Position numbers and translations under genes: made by a program
Part shown: positions 1 through 11,200 of the stretch, piece after piece
Layout of the letters: each line of letters starts with the position of its first letter
How positions within the stretch are numbered: position 1 is the stretch's first letter
The notes under the pieces: model-generated
The model's input: only the letters and a program-made list of their open reading frames with translations
Told to the model about the DNA's origin: nothing
The model's database searches: none
Assembly: GCA_032433765.1 (NCBI GenBank)
Contig: JAVIAB010000047.1
Location: 16,285,107 to 16,349,106 of the forward strand
Direction: 5' to 3'
Origin: Megaustenia siamemsis
Taxonomy: Eukaryota > Mollusca > Gastropoda > Stylommatophora > Ariophantidae
Length of the DNA: 64,000 nt

Positions 1-590
1 TGGTGAAAGGAGACAATGAAGCAGAAGATAATCCACACGCTAAAGGAATGGTGGAAGGAGACAATGAAGCAGAAGATAATCCTCATGCTAAAGGAATGGT
101 GAAAGGAGACAATGAAGCAGAAGATAATCCTCATGCTAAAGGAATGGTGAAAGGAGACAATGAAGCAGAAGATAATCCACACGTTAAAGGAATGGTGGAA
201 GGAGACAATGAAGTAGAAGATAATCCTCATGCTAAAGGAATGGTGAAAGGAGACAATGAAGCAGAAGATAATCCTCATGCTAAAGGAATGGTGAAAGGAG
301 ACAATGAAGCAGAAGATAACCCTCATGCTAAAGGAATGGTGGAAGGAGACAATGAAGTAGAAGATAATCCTCATGCTAAAGGAATGGTGGAAGGAGACAA
401 TGAAGTAGAAGATAAGCCTCATGCTAAAGGAATGGTGGAAGGAGACAATGAAGTAGAAGATAAGCCTCATGCTAAAGGAATGGTGGAAGGAGACAATGAA
501 GTAGAAGATAATCCACACGTTAAAGGAATGGTGGAAGGAGACAATGAGGCAGAGGATAATCCACACGTTAAAGGAATGGTGGAACACGTC
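1..590 (+). repeat. 48-bp minisatellite (about 12 copies)
   Basis: The unit encodes GMVKGDNEAEDNPHAK in one frame, which stays open for 210 codons to a stop at 633-635. Differences between units are a mix of silent and replacement changes (K/E, A/V, N/K). It lies in the intron upstream of the first visible exon, or could be part of an unseen exon of another gene. I treat it as non-coding. Confidence 0.85.
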
Positions 591-860
591 GCCCCAAAGG
601 GCGAAATCAGGAAAAGCTTCCTTAATAGAAAATAATGGAACATGCTCAACCAATGCAGGACAGGAATAATCAGTAGACGAACAATTGAGTGGTTTCAAGA
701 ATGGGTTGCAGAGCTGATATGGGGACATAACAGACTAACCAGTCTAATCTGACCAAGTGAGTAGAGATTGAGAGGGAAGGAAACCTGATACTCAAAAATC
801 CTGTAGTGGATGTGTTTGACCAAAAGGTGCAAATATCACTGTTCTACTGCAAACAACAAC
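591..860. other. Intron without recognised feature
   Basis: I see no gene here. From about 780 the sequence becomes similar to the 239-bp element at 14511 (the stretch before CTGCAAACAACAACACAATG), so this is probably a diverged copy of that repeat. Confidence 0.4.
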
Positions 861-1058
861 ACAATGTATTTACATCCACTTAACATCCTTTTAAGGTTGA
901 ATGACAATGATGTATAACTATTCCTTTAGTCATCGGGTGAACACAGGCATACAAGAACACAATGTATTTACATCCACTTAACATCCTTTTAAGGTTGAAT
1001 GACAATGATGTATAACTATTCCTTTAGTCATCGGGTGAACACAGACATACAAGAACAC
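861..1058 (+). repeat. 98-bp tandem duplication of a dispersed element
   Basis: ACAATGTATTTACATCCACT starts at 861 and again at 959, and the two 98-bp units are nearly identical. The same core (CACTTAACGTCCTTTTAAGG, TTTAGTCATCGG) is present in the element at 14511-14749, so this is an older duplicated copy of that family. Confidence 0.75.
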
Positions 1059-1435
1059 AATGAACTTAGGTAGAAAAAGTAGTTACTTTTTAAATTTACA
1101 TTAGTGAAGATAAAGAAAAGGACTTACAGATGTAAATTATTAAAATGGGCTAAAAAAATTTTGAATACCAGTTACTGTTATGATAGCAAAAAAAACGCCA
1201 AGAAACTTATGAGTTGACATAAAAAAAAATTCAATAATGTATATGTTGAGAGAAAATTTAATCGTATATGTGCAAAAAAAAGCAATGTCTATGTTGAGAG
1301 TGGTAGAATCAATTATTGATTATATGTTTTCAGAACTGAAGCTGAAACTCTCTCGAGGGAGAAGATTAACGAAGAAAACATTGTATTTTAAAAAAAAACA
1401 TTGTATCCCTGACAGATAGTCTGTCAGTAGCTATA
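1059..1435. other. AT-rich intron without recognised feature
   Basis: Nothing beyond simple A-rich runs and a short repeated GTATATGTTGAGAG-like segment is visible. Confidence 0.4.
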
Positions 1436-2014
1436 GAACCGAGAGACATGGAAATGAAAACTTGAATGATCTAATAGAAATACCTCACAGGCTCTGCCAC
1501 AGATGCAGAACTGTAACTCAATGGATTCTATCTTATTGCAATATTCCTGGAAATGATGGCAGCGACAAGCTGGGAAAGGAAGGTGGTAAATTACATCAGC
1601 CCATGTACAACTATGAAGGATTAAAGTGGTTTGTCAGGAACAAATGCATGGACAAATGAAATCCAGAACATCAGGGCCTTCAGAAAAATGATGCCTACTA
1701 CCAGCTCAACAGAAAAGAACAAGTAACAATTTTTAGACTCCAAATAGGCTGCATTAGATTGAAGTACCACCTTTTCAACACCCTAGTGATAGAAACCTCT
1801 GATGAATTTGACTGTGGCACAGGCAAAGTGTCTGTGAAACATCTGCTGCAATCGTGCCCAGCATATAATAAACAGCCACCGTTGTGGCCATCACTGTTAT
1901 CATACCGGGAAAAGCTGTATAGAGATGTCACCAGCCTTGAACTGATGAATGCTTTCTTCAAACTTATTAATATTTATATCTCAAGGTGTATACAACAGAA
2001 GAAGAATAATAAAT
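1436..2014 (+). pseudogene. Non-LTR retrotransposon remnant: RNase H and C-terminal region
   Basis: Translation gives VTQWILSYCNIPGNDGSDKL, the LINE RNase H signature normally read as TLQWIPSHCGIPGNEKAD. Then come IFRLQIGCIRLKYHLF and CGTGKVSVKHLLQSCPAY, the zinc-finger-like C-terminus of such elements, ending in WPSLLSYREKLYRDV. An in-frame TGA near 1657 and the missing RT domain show it is dead. It lies next to the first ankyrin exon. Confidence 0.8.
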
Positions 2015-2041
2015 GATTATACTGAGCATTTGTTGTTGCAG

Positions 2042-2230
2042 GCAGATAATTCAACACCTCTTCACTTGGTAGCAGCTCAGGGACTTCTGGAAATGGTTAA
2101 AGTGATGAATGAAATGAAACCAGATGAATTCCAGAAGGCTATCAATTCATTGGATCTTCTGAAGAGAACTCCTCTGCATTGGGCAACAGTTTTTAACCAT
2201 ATTTCGATGGTGTCATACCTCTTGGAACAG
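2042..2230 (+). CDS. TRPA1: TRPA1 exon: two ankyrin repeats
   Basis: This 63-codon exon lies in phase 0-0 between a TTGTTGCAG acceptor and a GTTAGT donor. It encodes two ankyrin repeats with the motifs [11 protein letters not shown] and [11 protein letters not shown] and ends in SYLLEQ. The acceptor lies only about 28 bp after the end of a LINE RNase H remnant, so that remnant is the upstream intron flank. Confidence 0.88.
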
Positions 2231-5200
2231 GTTAGTGTAGATTGCACCTCACTTCTCGGCACATGATGATTGTTGGCTGTAAAAAAAAAGTAGAGCCCCC
2301 GTCACACCAAGTGGTGTATAGGGAATATGGTGTTAGCAACCATAAATTTTACATACCTTTGGCACATGATTTTTGGGGTAATGTGGTCGGTATTACACCA
2401 ACACATTCGCAACCAAGGGGTTTAACTCTTTGCTTTCCCAGTAACGCTCACATCGGCTTAGTTCCTTTTCCTTTTGCTTCTCTATAACGCTCGCTCTTGT
2501 TCTTGCAAAATGTCTCAACAATTCTTCTGTTTCTCTTTTTCTAAGTCTTACAGTATCTCATTGTATAGAAGAGTGGTTTACTCTGCTCCATAGTCACTTC
2601 CAAAAGCTTTGATTTACCACGTATTATGAATACATTTGATTTATAAATTTTGTCTTGGATTATGCTTGTTTTTGTGTTTTTCATGTCATGTTATTATGAC
2701 TTCCAATGGAAAATGGGTGAAATTCTAGTTCCCTATTGATTATTTAAAAGACTACAATAGCCGTAAAAAGTAAGTATGCTATTTTTCCATAAGAAATAGT
2801 ATGTTTATATTATTATATTTTGTTGAATTGTGATAACCATTTTCAATTTTTCAACTTTCATTTTCCATTTTCTTCACATTTTAAATACCTACCTCAATGA
2901 TTTTGATGTCATACAAATATTATTTTCATGTTCTGCAGTAAAAGTAAAGAGTAAAGTACCCCCCGTCACGCCAAGTGGCGTATAGGGAAATATGGTGTTA
3001 GTGACCCTATATTTTACAGACCTTCAGCACATGATTTTTGGGGTAATGTGGTCGGTATTACGCCCGTGCTGCTTTTACTTTCCCAGAAAAAATCCGGTAC
3101 CCATTTTAAGGCTGGGTGAACCCGGAGCCGTCGGTTGGGATCGAACCCTACCCCTTGTCCGTAGTAGTCCAGTTCACTAACCACTGAGCTATCGCGGCTC
3201 CTACTAATTTTTAGGGAATTAGTAAAACCCAGGTGTCCTCGCCAGGATTACGAACCCCGGCTGTTGCCGTGGTAAGCCAACCGATGTTCTGCAGTATTCC
3301 TTCTTTAATTTGATACATGTCATAATATGCTTTATTTAAATACAGCATTTTTACATTGATAACATCAGGTTTTCACTAATCTAAGTTGGATAATAATTTT
3401 ATCAAATTAATTTATCAGATATAAAAATTGATCATAATTCAGGTCTAACCAGCAAAATAATCAGGAGGGGAAAAAGTTAACGCACTGTAACAGAAATAAA
3501 AAAAAAATTTGAAACGACAGCGAGAAAATAAACGATAATTGATCTAAAACATAAAGTTTGTTCAGACAATTTGCTCAGGAACACAGAAAGATGTTTAAAT
3601 AAGAGAATTATAAGGTTTTAGCGGAGCCGCGATAGCTCAGTGGTTAGTGAACTGGACTACCACGGACAAGGGGTAGGGTTCGATCCCAACCGACGGCTTC
3701 CGGGTTCACCCAGCCTTAAATGGGTACCAGATTTTTTTTTGGGAAAGTAAAGCAGCACGGGCGTAATACTGACCACATTACTCCAAAAATCATGTGCTGA
3801 AGGTCTGTAAAATATAGGGTCACTAACACCATATTTCCCTATACGCCACTTGGCGTGACGGGGGTACTTTACTTTTTATAAGGTTTTAGCGGATATAATT
3901 GTGGAAACGTAAAAAAATTAAAAACCAGAAAATGTGGCTCCTGGTTTCTCGCATGGTACAGAGTGTGTTAAACAGAGAATGATAGTCTGTGATGTTTTTC
4001 ACTCACATAAAATGTTGAGTTAAAACAAGGAATGATAATAAGTGGTATTTATCATTCATATAGCAATTCTGAATGAGGAAAGATAGTTTATGGTCTATAT
4101 CTAACAGGTGTTTAGTGATCTATAATTCATATTTATCATTCATATAGCAATGCTGAATGAGGAAAGATAGTTTATGATCTATATCTAACAGGGTGCAAAA
4201 ATCAACAGCATTGATGTGGATGGAAATGCTCCACTCCTAATAGCGGCAAGTAAGGGATACATCAACACGCTAAAAGCTCTTCTTGTTGCAGGAGCCGATC
4301 CATACCTGAGAGACAGAAAGAAACAAAACTTCCTCCACCTTTTGGTGTTGTCCATGGAAACTGTGCCGGACCTGCAAGACATTCTGAAGGTGGGTTAATC
4401 AAATTGGGTTATGATAGAGTTATGATCTGCTTTTTGATCTGCTATCATTTCTTGTGGAAAGTTGATTATTTAAATCTAGCACATACTGATGTATTAATTT
4501 GATCTTACACTTTTTTTTCTCTTTCTTCTCCTCACCTACTTTCATGATTTCTCACTGTTAAGATTTTATTCATTCATTAATTCTCACTCTTATTTGTTCA
4601 TTATTTCTCACTCATATTTCATTACTTCTCACTCTTATTTGTTCATTATTTCTCACTCATATTTTATTAATTCTCACACTTATTTGTTCATTGTTCCTTA
4701 CTCATATTTCATTATTTCTCACTATTATTCGTTCATTATTTCTCACTCATATTTAATTATTCTCTCTTATTTGTTCAATCTTTTCTCACTCTTATTCTTC
4801 TTCTCTCCTTGACTGAGTGGTCTGTCTGTGCCTACAACTTGTTAAAGAGACCTCAGCATATATTACCAGAGTAAAGTATTTCTTTTTTTTATCCATCTCC
4901 TCTTGCCTCGATGTGTCGTCAGGAAGGATTACAGCATTTCTATGACTACGGCATATTATTGGGTGATGTGGTCGGTATCACACCAGGCCACCTTTACTTC
5001 CAAGAAAAATCTCCGGTACCCATTTTTAGAGGCTGGGTGAGACTGGAGCTTTGTCAGTCCGAAAAAGAATCTGCCACTGGCAGATTGAACCCTGACCCTT
5101 CTGGTTAGGAAGCGAGCACACAAACCACTCAGCCACCAGGGCGTTATAGAAATTACATGGCATTAAATGTGATGTTATAGAACTTACATGGCATTAAATG

Positions 5201-8200
5201 TGACGTAATAGGTGATCTTGTCTCTCCATAACTTTTGATCTCGACAGTCATTTATCATTTCTGTTGTTGACCTTCTGCCAAGCCATTCTCTTAAGCTGTC
5301 TGGTATCTTTTCTCTTTGCTTCCCTCTATCTCTTCGTCCCTAAATTTTCCCAGTTGTTACAATATATTTCAGCTGTTCCCTTCTCATAACATGGCTAAAA
5401 AATTATGTTTGTTTCTTCCTAATATTGGATATTAGCTCTATTTGCTTTGGCCTCTTTCAGAACGTTTTCATTACTCTTCTTAGCTGTCCATGGTATTCTC
5501 AACATTCTTCTGCAAAACCACATTTCTACAGCCTCCAGTGAATTTCTTGTCTGTTGTTCTATTGTACGTGATTCACATCCATATGTTAAGGCTGGATCTA
5601 CATAACATTTAAGAACTCTGCTTGTTTCTGTTGTCAAAGATGGATTGCACAGTATCTTCCTAAATTTTTGGAAAGCTGCTTTTGCTTGAGTCATTCTGCA
5701 TCTCACCTCTGTTGTACATCTACGATCTGAGGTTACTGTATTCTACTAAACACATTAAACAATATCATAAACTGGTTATTAACGCCAAGGATGAGTTCCC
5801 GTCCTCTAGCAGTCTAAGGTACGTTTATTCGGTCATGTTTACTTAGGATTTCTGTAAATGGTAAATTCTGACATTTGTATGCAAGTTGCTAGAGAGATAG
5901 ATAGTTGTTTTGATACATCACTTGAGAGTATCATTGTACTGTATTCTTTTTTTTTTCAGTATTCTGTAATATTCTTCCTTTCATCTTTATCATCAGCTTT
6001 ACAGCAGCTTCATATTTTTAATGCATTTGTATGCCTTTATCCCTATTTTTATTGTTAAAGATGTCTTTAATATGCCCATTTTTCACATATGTGTTTGGCT
6101 ATCATGTTTATATTTCTTTGTTTACTTTAGAATATTATTTGCCTATAGTGTTGATCTTTGTATATTTTTTTTTCTTTTGTACCTAATGAAGGCTTCTGCC
6201 GAAACATAGTTTGTCTCATCTCTTTTCTAATGTACATTTTCATGTTTTATTTTACATGTTCCGTTCAGCTCTACCCATGGCCCGGCATAATATTTAATAT
6301 ATTTTTTAATTAGTGCATTTCTCTTCTGTGTTCTACTCAGCATGTTAAACAATATCATAAACTGGTTAAAGCCAAGGATGACCATGGCTTCAGTCCGCTG
6401 CACTACGCCACCAAGTGTGGAAATCTGACCATGTTTAATGATCTTGTCAAGCTTGGAACATCCTTGGCCGTCAAGAGCAACAATAAACAGACAATTTTAC
6501 ATTTAGCTGCTCAGTAAGTTAAGTTTATGATTATAACCTCTCTGTTTATTTAGCAGATTAAGTGAAAGTTTAGTCTCTCTGTTTATTTAGCAAGATAAAT
6601 GAAAGTTTATAGTCTCTGTTTATTTAGCAGGTTAATTCTCTCTCTCTCTCTCTCTGCGATCAGGACTCAATCAGAGTAGGATTCCAGACTCCCACATGAA
6701 GTCAGCTGTCAAGCTAAGTGTGTTGATAGCACACAATGACAGAACATCACAAATAGAGTTCGCCAGATCCACTCTGATTGAACACCCGTTAATACGTTGC
6801 ACTGTGTTCTGCGCCAGTGGCCCAGTGCATCCGATTTCAGCCAGCATTTTATTCGGGTTTGCTTTCCCTAGCCTTTGATTGTCCCCAATCTTCCTGCAAG
6901 GCAACAGATTGTCTTTTCTGTAGGGGGATTCTGCCCTTAGATGGTCGGCCCTCCCAGGTTTACGAGCACCACCTGCCCGAGTCACTAGAGGTGACTAACA
7001 CAGACATGCACACACAAAGATGTGTTAAAGCAGGTTAATTGAAAGTTTAGTCTCTCTGTTTATTTAACAAATAATTGAAAGTTTATAGTCTTTGTTTATT
7101 TAACAGATTAACCCTACATTACGTTACTTATCAATGAATCATGCTTTTATGACACCTTAAAATTTACGAACCATTGCTGGTATCTGAACTTTGCCACGCC
7201 CCAGAAGATTCATACCATTCAAATCTATCATCGAGCTAGCACTATGATTCGGGTAAAGAATGCCACTCTAAAGGCTTTCTCTGACAGTGGCGGTGTTGTG
7301 TTCCAGTATAATGATATATCATACCCTAATGTTTCTGTTCCTTTTGGTGAACTGGACTACAAAGGACTAAAAAGAGGTAGGGTTCGATCCCAACCGATGG
7401 CTTCCAGGTTTACCCAGCCTTTAATGGGTACCGGATTTTTTTCTGGGAAAGTAAAGCGGCACGGGTGTAATACCGACCACATTACCCCAAAAATCATGTG
7501 CCGAAGGTCTGTAAAATTGATGGTCACTAACACCATATTCCCTATACACCACTTGGCGTGACGGGGTACTTTATATATATTTTTTTAATGTTTCTGTGAA
7601 CACTATTGTAGTCACCTCACAAATGCCAATGGCACACATTAAGATTGAGTTCTCACTGACCATTTCGCAGGCCGACAGTGCACTGACGGTGTGTGAGGTG
7701 CAAACATTTACAAACACCTATTGTCTGGACGGGCAATCTGGGTCTTTTTGTGAACTGTGTAGTGGGTGTAGGAAAGGCTTCAACGTCATAATTGGTACGT
7801 GTCACGGCAACTGTTCATATGGGATCTATGGACACGACTGCTGCAGGTCTTGTCTCAGTGTCTGTCCTTTATGTAGAAAAAATCTGGAAAATGCCTACAG
7901 TGTAAACATCCTGGCTATACCTGTAATGACACTTGTCCCAATGGTAATTTTGGGCTACTTTGCGAACAGACGTGTTTTGATGGCTGTGACATCATATGTG
8001 ACCCGGAAAGTGCAGACTGTACGTGCTAGGAAATGTACTATGGGTCAGACTGCACTCTCAAATGTCCGGACAACTTTCAACGACACCTGCGATCAGTCAA
8101 CCGGGAACTGTACATGCAAGGGAACGTTCTACAGGTCAGACTGCACTCTCAAATTTCTGGACAACTATTTTAACGGAACCTGTGAACAGTTAGCCGGGGC

Positions 8201-11200
8201 CGTATGTCGATGATTCCCACGTTAAGAAGAGTCTGCCGACTACAACAAACCCAAGCATATGGATACCTTTCGCGATCCCTGCTCTTCTACTTCCTCTTCT
8301 GCTTCTCTTGAATTGAGCCATGGCTCAATTCTCAGTGTATATCCGTGCTAGTCATAGCTCATATCTTAGTGGGTGTCTGCGATAGCCATGGCTGATATCT
8401 TAGTGGGTGTATGTGTTGGCCATGGCTCATATCTTAGTGTGTGTCTGGGCTGGCCATGATTCATATCTTAGTGTGTGTCTGTGCTAGCCATGGCTCATAT
8501 CTTAATGTGTTTCTGTGCTAGGCATGGTTCATATCTTAGTGTGTGTCTGGGCTAGCCATGATTCATATCTTAGTGTGTCTGTGCTGGCCATGGTTCATAT
8601 CTTAGTGTATTTCCGTCTAGCCATGGCTCATATCTTAACGTTTTTCTGTGCTAGGCATGGTTCATATCTTGGTGTGTTTCCGTGAAGCCATGGCTCATAT
8701 CTTAATGTGTTTCTGTGCTAGCCATGACTCATATCTTAGTGTGTTTCTATGCTAGCCATGGCTCATATCTTAGCTTGTGTGTGTGTGTGTGTGCTAGCCA
8801 TGGCTCATATCTTGGTGTGTGTCATGTTAGTCATATCTCATATCTTGGTGTGTCTGTGTTAATCATGTCTCATATCTTTATGTGTGTCTGTGTTTAGTCA
8901 TATCTCATATCTTAGTGTGTATCTGTGTTAGTCATGTGTCATATCTTTGTGTGTGCATGTCTGGGTTAGTGATATCTCATATCTTTGTGTGCATTTTTAT
9001 GTTAGTCATATCTTATATCTTTGTGTGTGCATGTCAGTGTTTGTCACATCTCATATCCTTGTGTGTGCATGGCTATGTTAGTCACAGCTCATATCTTTGT
9101 GTGTGCATGTCTATGTTAATCATATATCATATCTTTGTGTGCATGTCTATGTTAGGCATGTGTCATATCTTTGTGTGTGCTTGTCTATGTCAGTCATATC
9201 TTATATCTTTATGTGCATGTCTATGTTAGGCATGTGTGATATCTTTGTGAGTGCTTGTCTATGTCAGTCATATCTCATATCTTTGTGTGCATGTCTATGT
9301 TAGTCATGTGTCATATCTTTGTGTGTGCATATCTATGTCAGTCATATCTCATATCTTTGTATGCATGTCTATGTTAGTCATGTGTCATATCTTTGCGTGT
9401 ATGTCTATGTTAGTCATATCTCATATCTTGATGTGTGTCAGTGTTAGTCATGCCTTGTATCGCTGTGTGCATGACTGTGTTAGTCACATCTCATATCTTT
9501 GTGTGTGCATGTCTGTGTTAGTCACCTCTAGTGACTCGGGCAGATGGTGCTCGTAAACCTGTGAGGGCCGACCATCTAAGGGCAGAATCCCCCTACAGAA
9601 AAGACAATCTGCTGCCTTGCAGGAAGATTGGGGACAATCAAAGGCTCAGGAAAGCAAACCTGAATAAAATGCTGGCTGAAATCGGATGCACTGGGCCACT
9701 GGCGCAGAACGTTTTAACGGGTATTCAATCAGAGTGGATCTGGCAGACTCTAATTGTGATGTTCTGTCTGTGGGGGCGATCAACACACTTAACCTGACAG
9801 GTGACTTCATGTGAGAGTCTGGAATCCTACTCTGATTGAGTCCTGATCGCAGACAGAGAGAGAGAGAAATGATATATTCAGAATTCCAAAAATAGTATTT
9901 TGTTTGAACTTTTGCTACACAGCTGTGTGTTTACCCTAGAAGAGACATGGAAATCTGATGTGGTAATCATTTCTTAGCTTACATTTATTTATTATGTCCT
10001 GAAGTTCGAATGCATGGCACAGTGGCTACAGGAGGTGTTATGCTGTCCGTTCACACATCAGCTATCAATCCATCATTCATGTCATATGTTCGGTTTCCTC
10101 TTAGCGACATTCACTGTCTATCCCATGTTATAAAGGTTTGTTTGATGTATTGACAATAACTGAAGAGATTTCCCCCGTCCCATGAGAAAAAAAATAATTT
10201 CTTTAATATTGACAAAATTTATTGAAAAAACAGCCGCATTCTTACAACACCTTTGTAGATTTTACGAAAAGCACATTGTGTTTAAAAAAAAAAAATATTC
10301 CAACATCAAAGGAATAAAATCAACCACTTAGGGGTTACCAGAAGCAATAATTAGGAAGATATAAGGAGTGGGGAAATGTTTGCTTGTAACCAACTGATCT
10401 TCTTCTTCTTCTTTCCTTCCTCATCTGCCTTTCAGCGTCGAGGGGAGATATAATTTGCGGTCTTTTACTCTTCTGTTCGCCTCTGCAGCTGTTATGTTTC
10501 CTAGTGCTTCTAATATTCCGTCGATCCATCTTTTTCGTGGTTGACCCTTGGGTCTGGTATTGTCGCAACGTTTATTGAGGGCTTGTGTTGTGTTTTGATC
10601 TTTGTGCCATGTCATGTGGCCAAACCATCTTATCTGTTGTTTCTTTATGTATTCTATGGCGGTGACGATTCCTAGCTTTTTTCTCAGTTTTTCATTTCTG
10701 ATCTTATCTCTGAGACTGTTTCTTGTCATTCGTCTGACACATTTAATCTCAGTAGAGGTTAGTTTTCTTATTGTTCTTGCATCTAGGGTCCAGGACTGGC
10801 ATTGGTAGCACAACGTTGGGATGAAGATGAAATTAAAAAATTTAAAAAAAAATTGTATTTTGAGTTTGTGAATTCTATGAAAGTGTTGTATTCTAGGGTT
10901 AAATGAAAGTTTATAGTCTGTTTATTTAGCAGATTAAGTGAAAGTTTATAGTTTATTTAGCAGATCCAATTAAAGTTTATAGTCTGTTTATTTAGAAGAT
11001 TATGTGAAAGTTTATAGTCTGTTTATTTAGCAGATTAAGTGAACGTTTATAGTCTGTTTATTTAGCAGATTAAGTGAAAGTTTATAGTTTATTTAGCAGG
11101 TTAAGTGAAAGTTTATAGTCTGTTTATTTAGCAGATTAAGTGAAAGTTTATAGTTTATTTAGCAGATTAAGTGAAAGTTTATAGTCTGTTTATTTAGCAG

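Larger units (their letters stand above)
7112..10898. mobile_element. 3.8-kb TTAA-flanked insertion with piggyBac-like ends
   Basis: The minisatellite is interrupted exactly at its TTAA: TTAA at 7108-7111 is followed by CCCTACATTACGTTAC, and the right end reads GTGTTGTATTCTAGGG followed by TTAA at 10899-10902. The two ends match as an imperfect 16-bp inverted repeat (11 of 16). Removing the insert restores an array unit. Inside are a lectin/EGF pseudogene, a minisatellite, a second copy of the (AG)n element, a TIR-type repeat and a LINE fragment. No piggyBac transposase is seen, so it is non-autonomous or was assembled by later insertions. Confidence 0.65.

Noticed and set aside
3626..3700. 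Functional tRNA gene
   Set aside because: A and B boxes are present, but the cloverleaf does not close, the sequence continues into a SINE core, and many copies have target duplications.
6638..9867. Composite transposon defined by the inverted (AG)n copies
   Set aside because: The left copy has its own 12-bp target duplication, so it is an independent insertion and not the end of a larger element.
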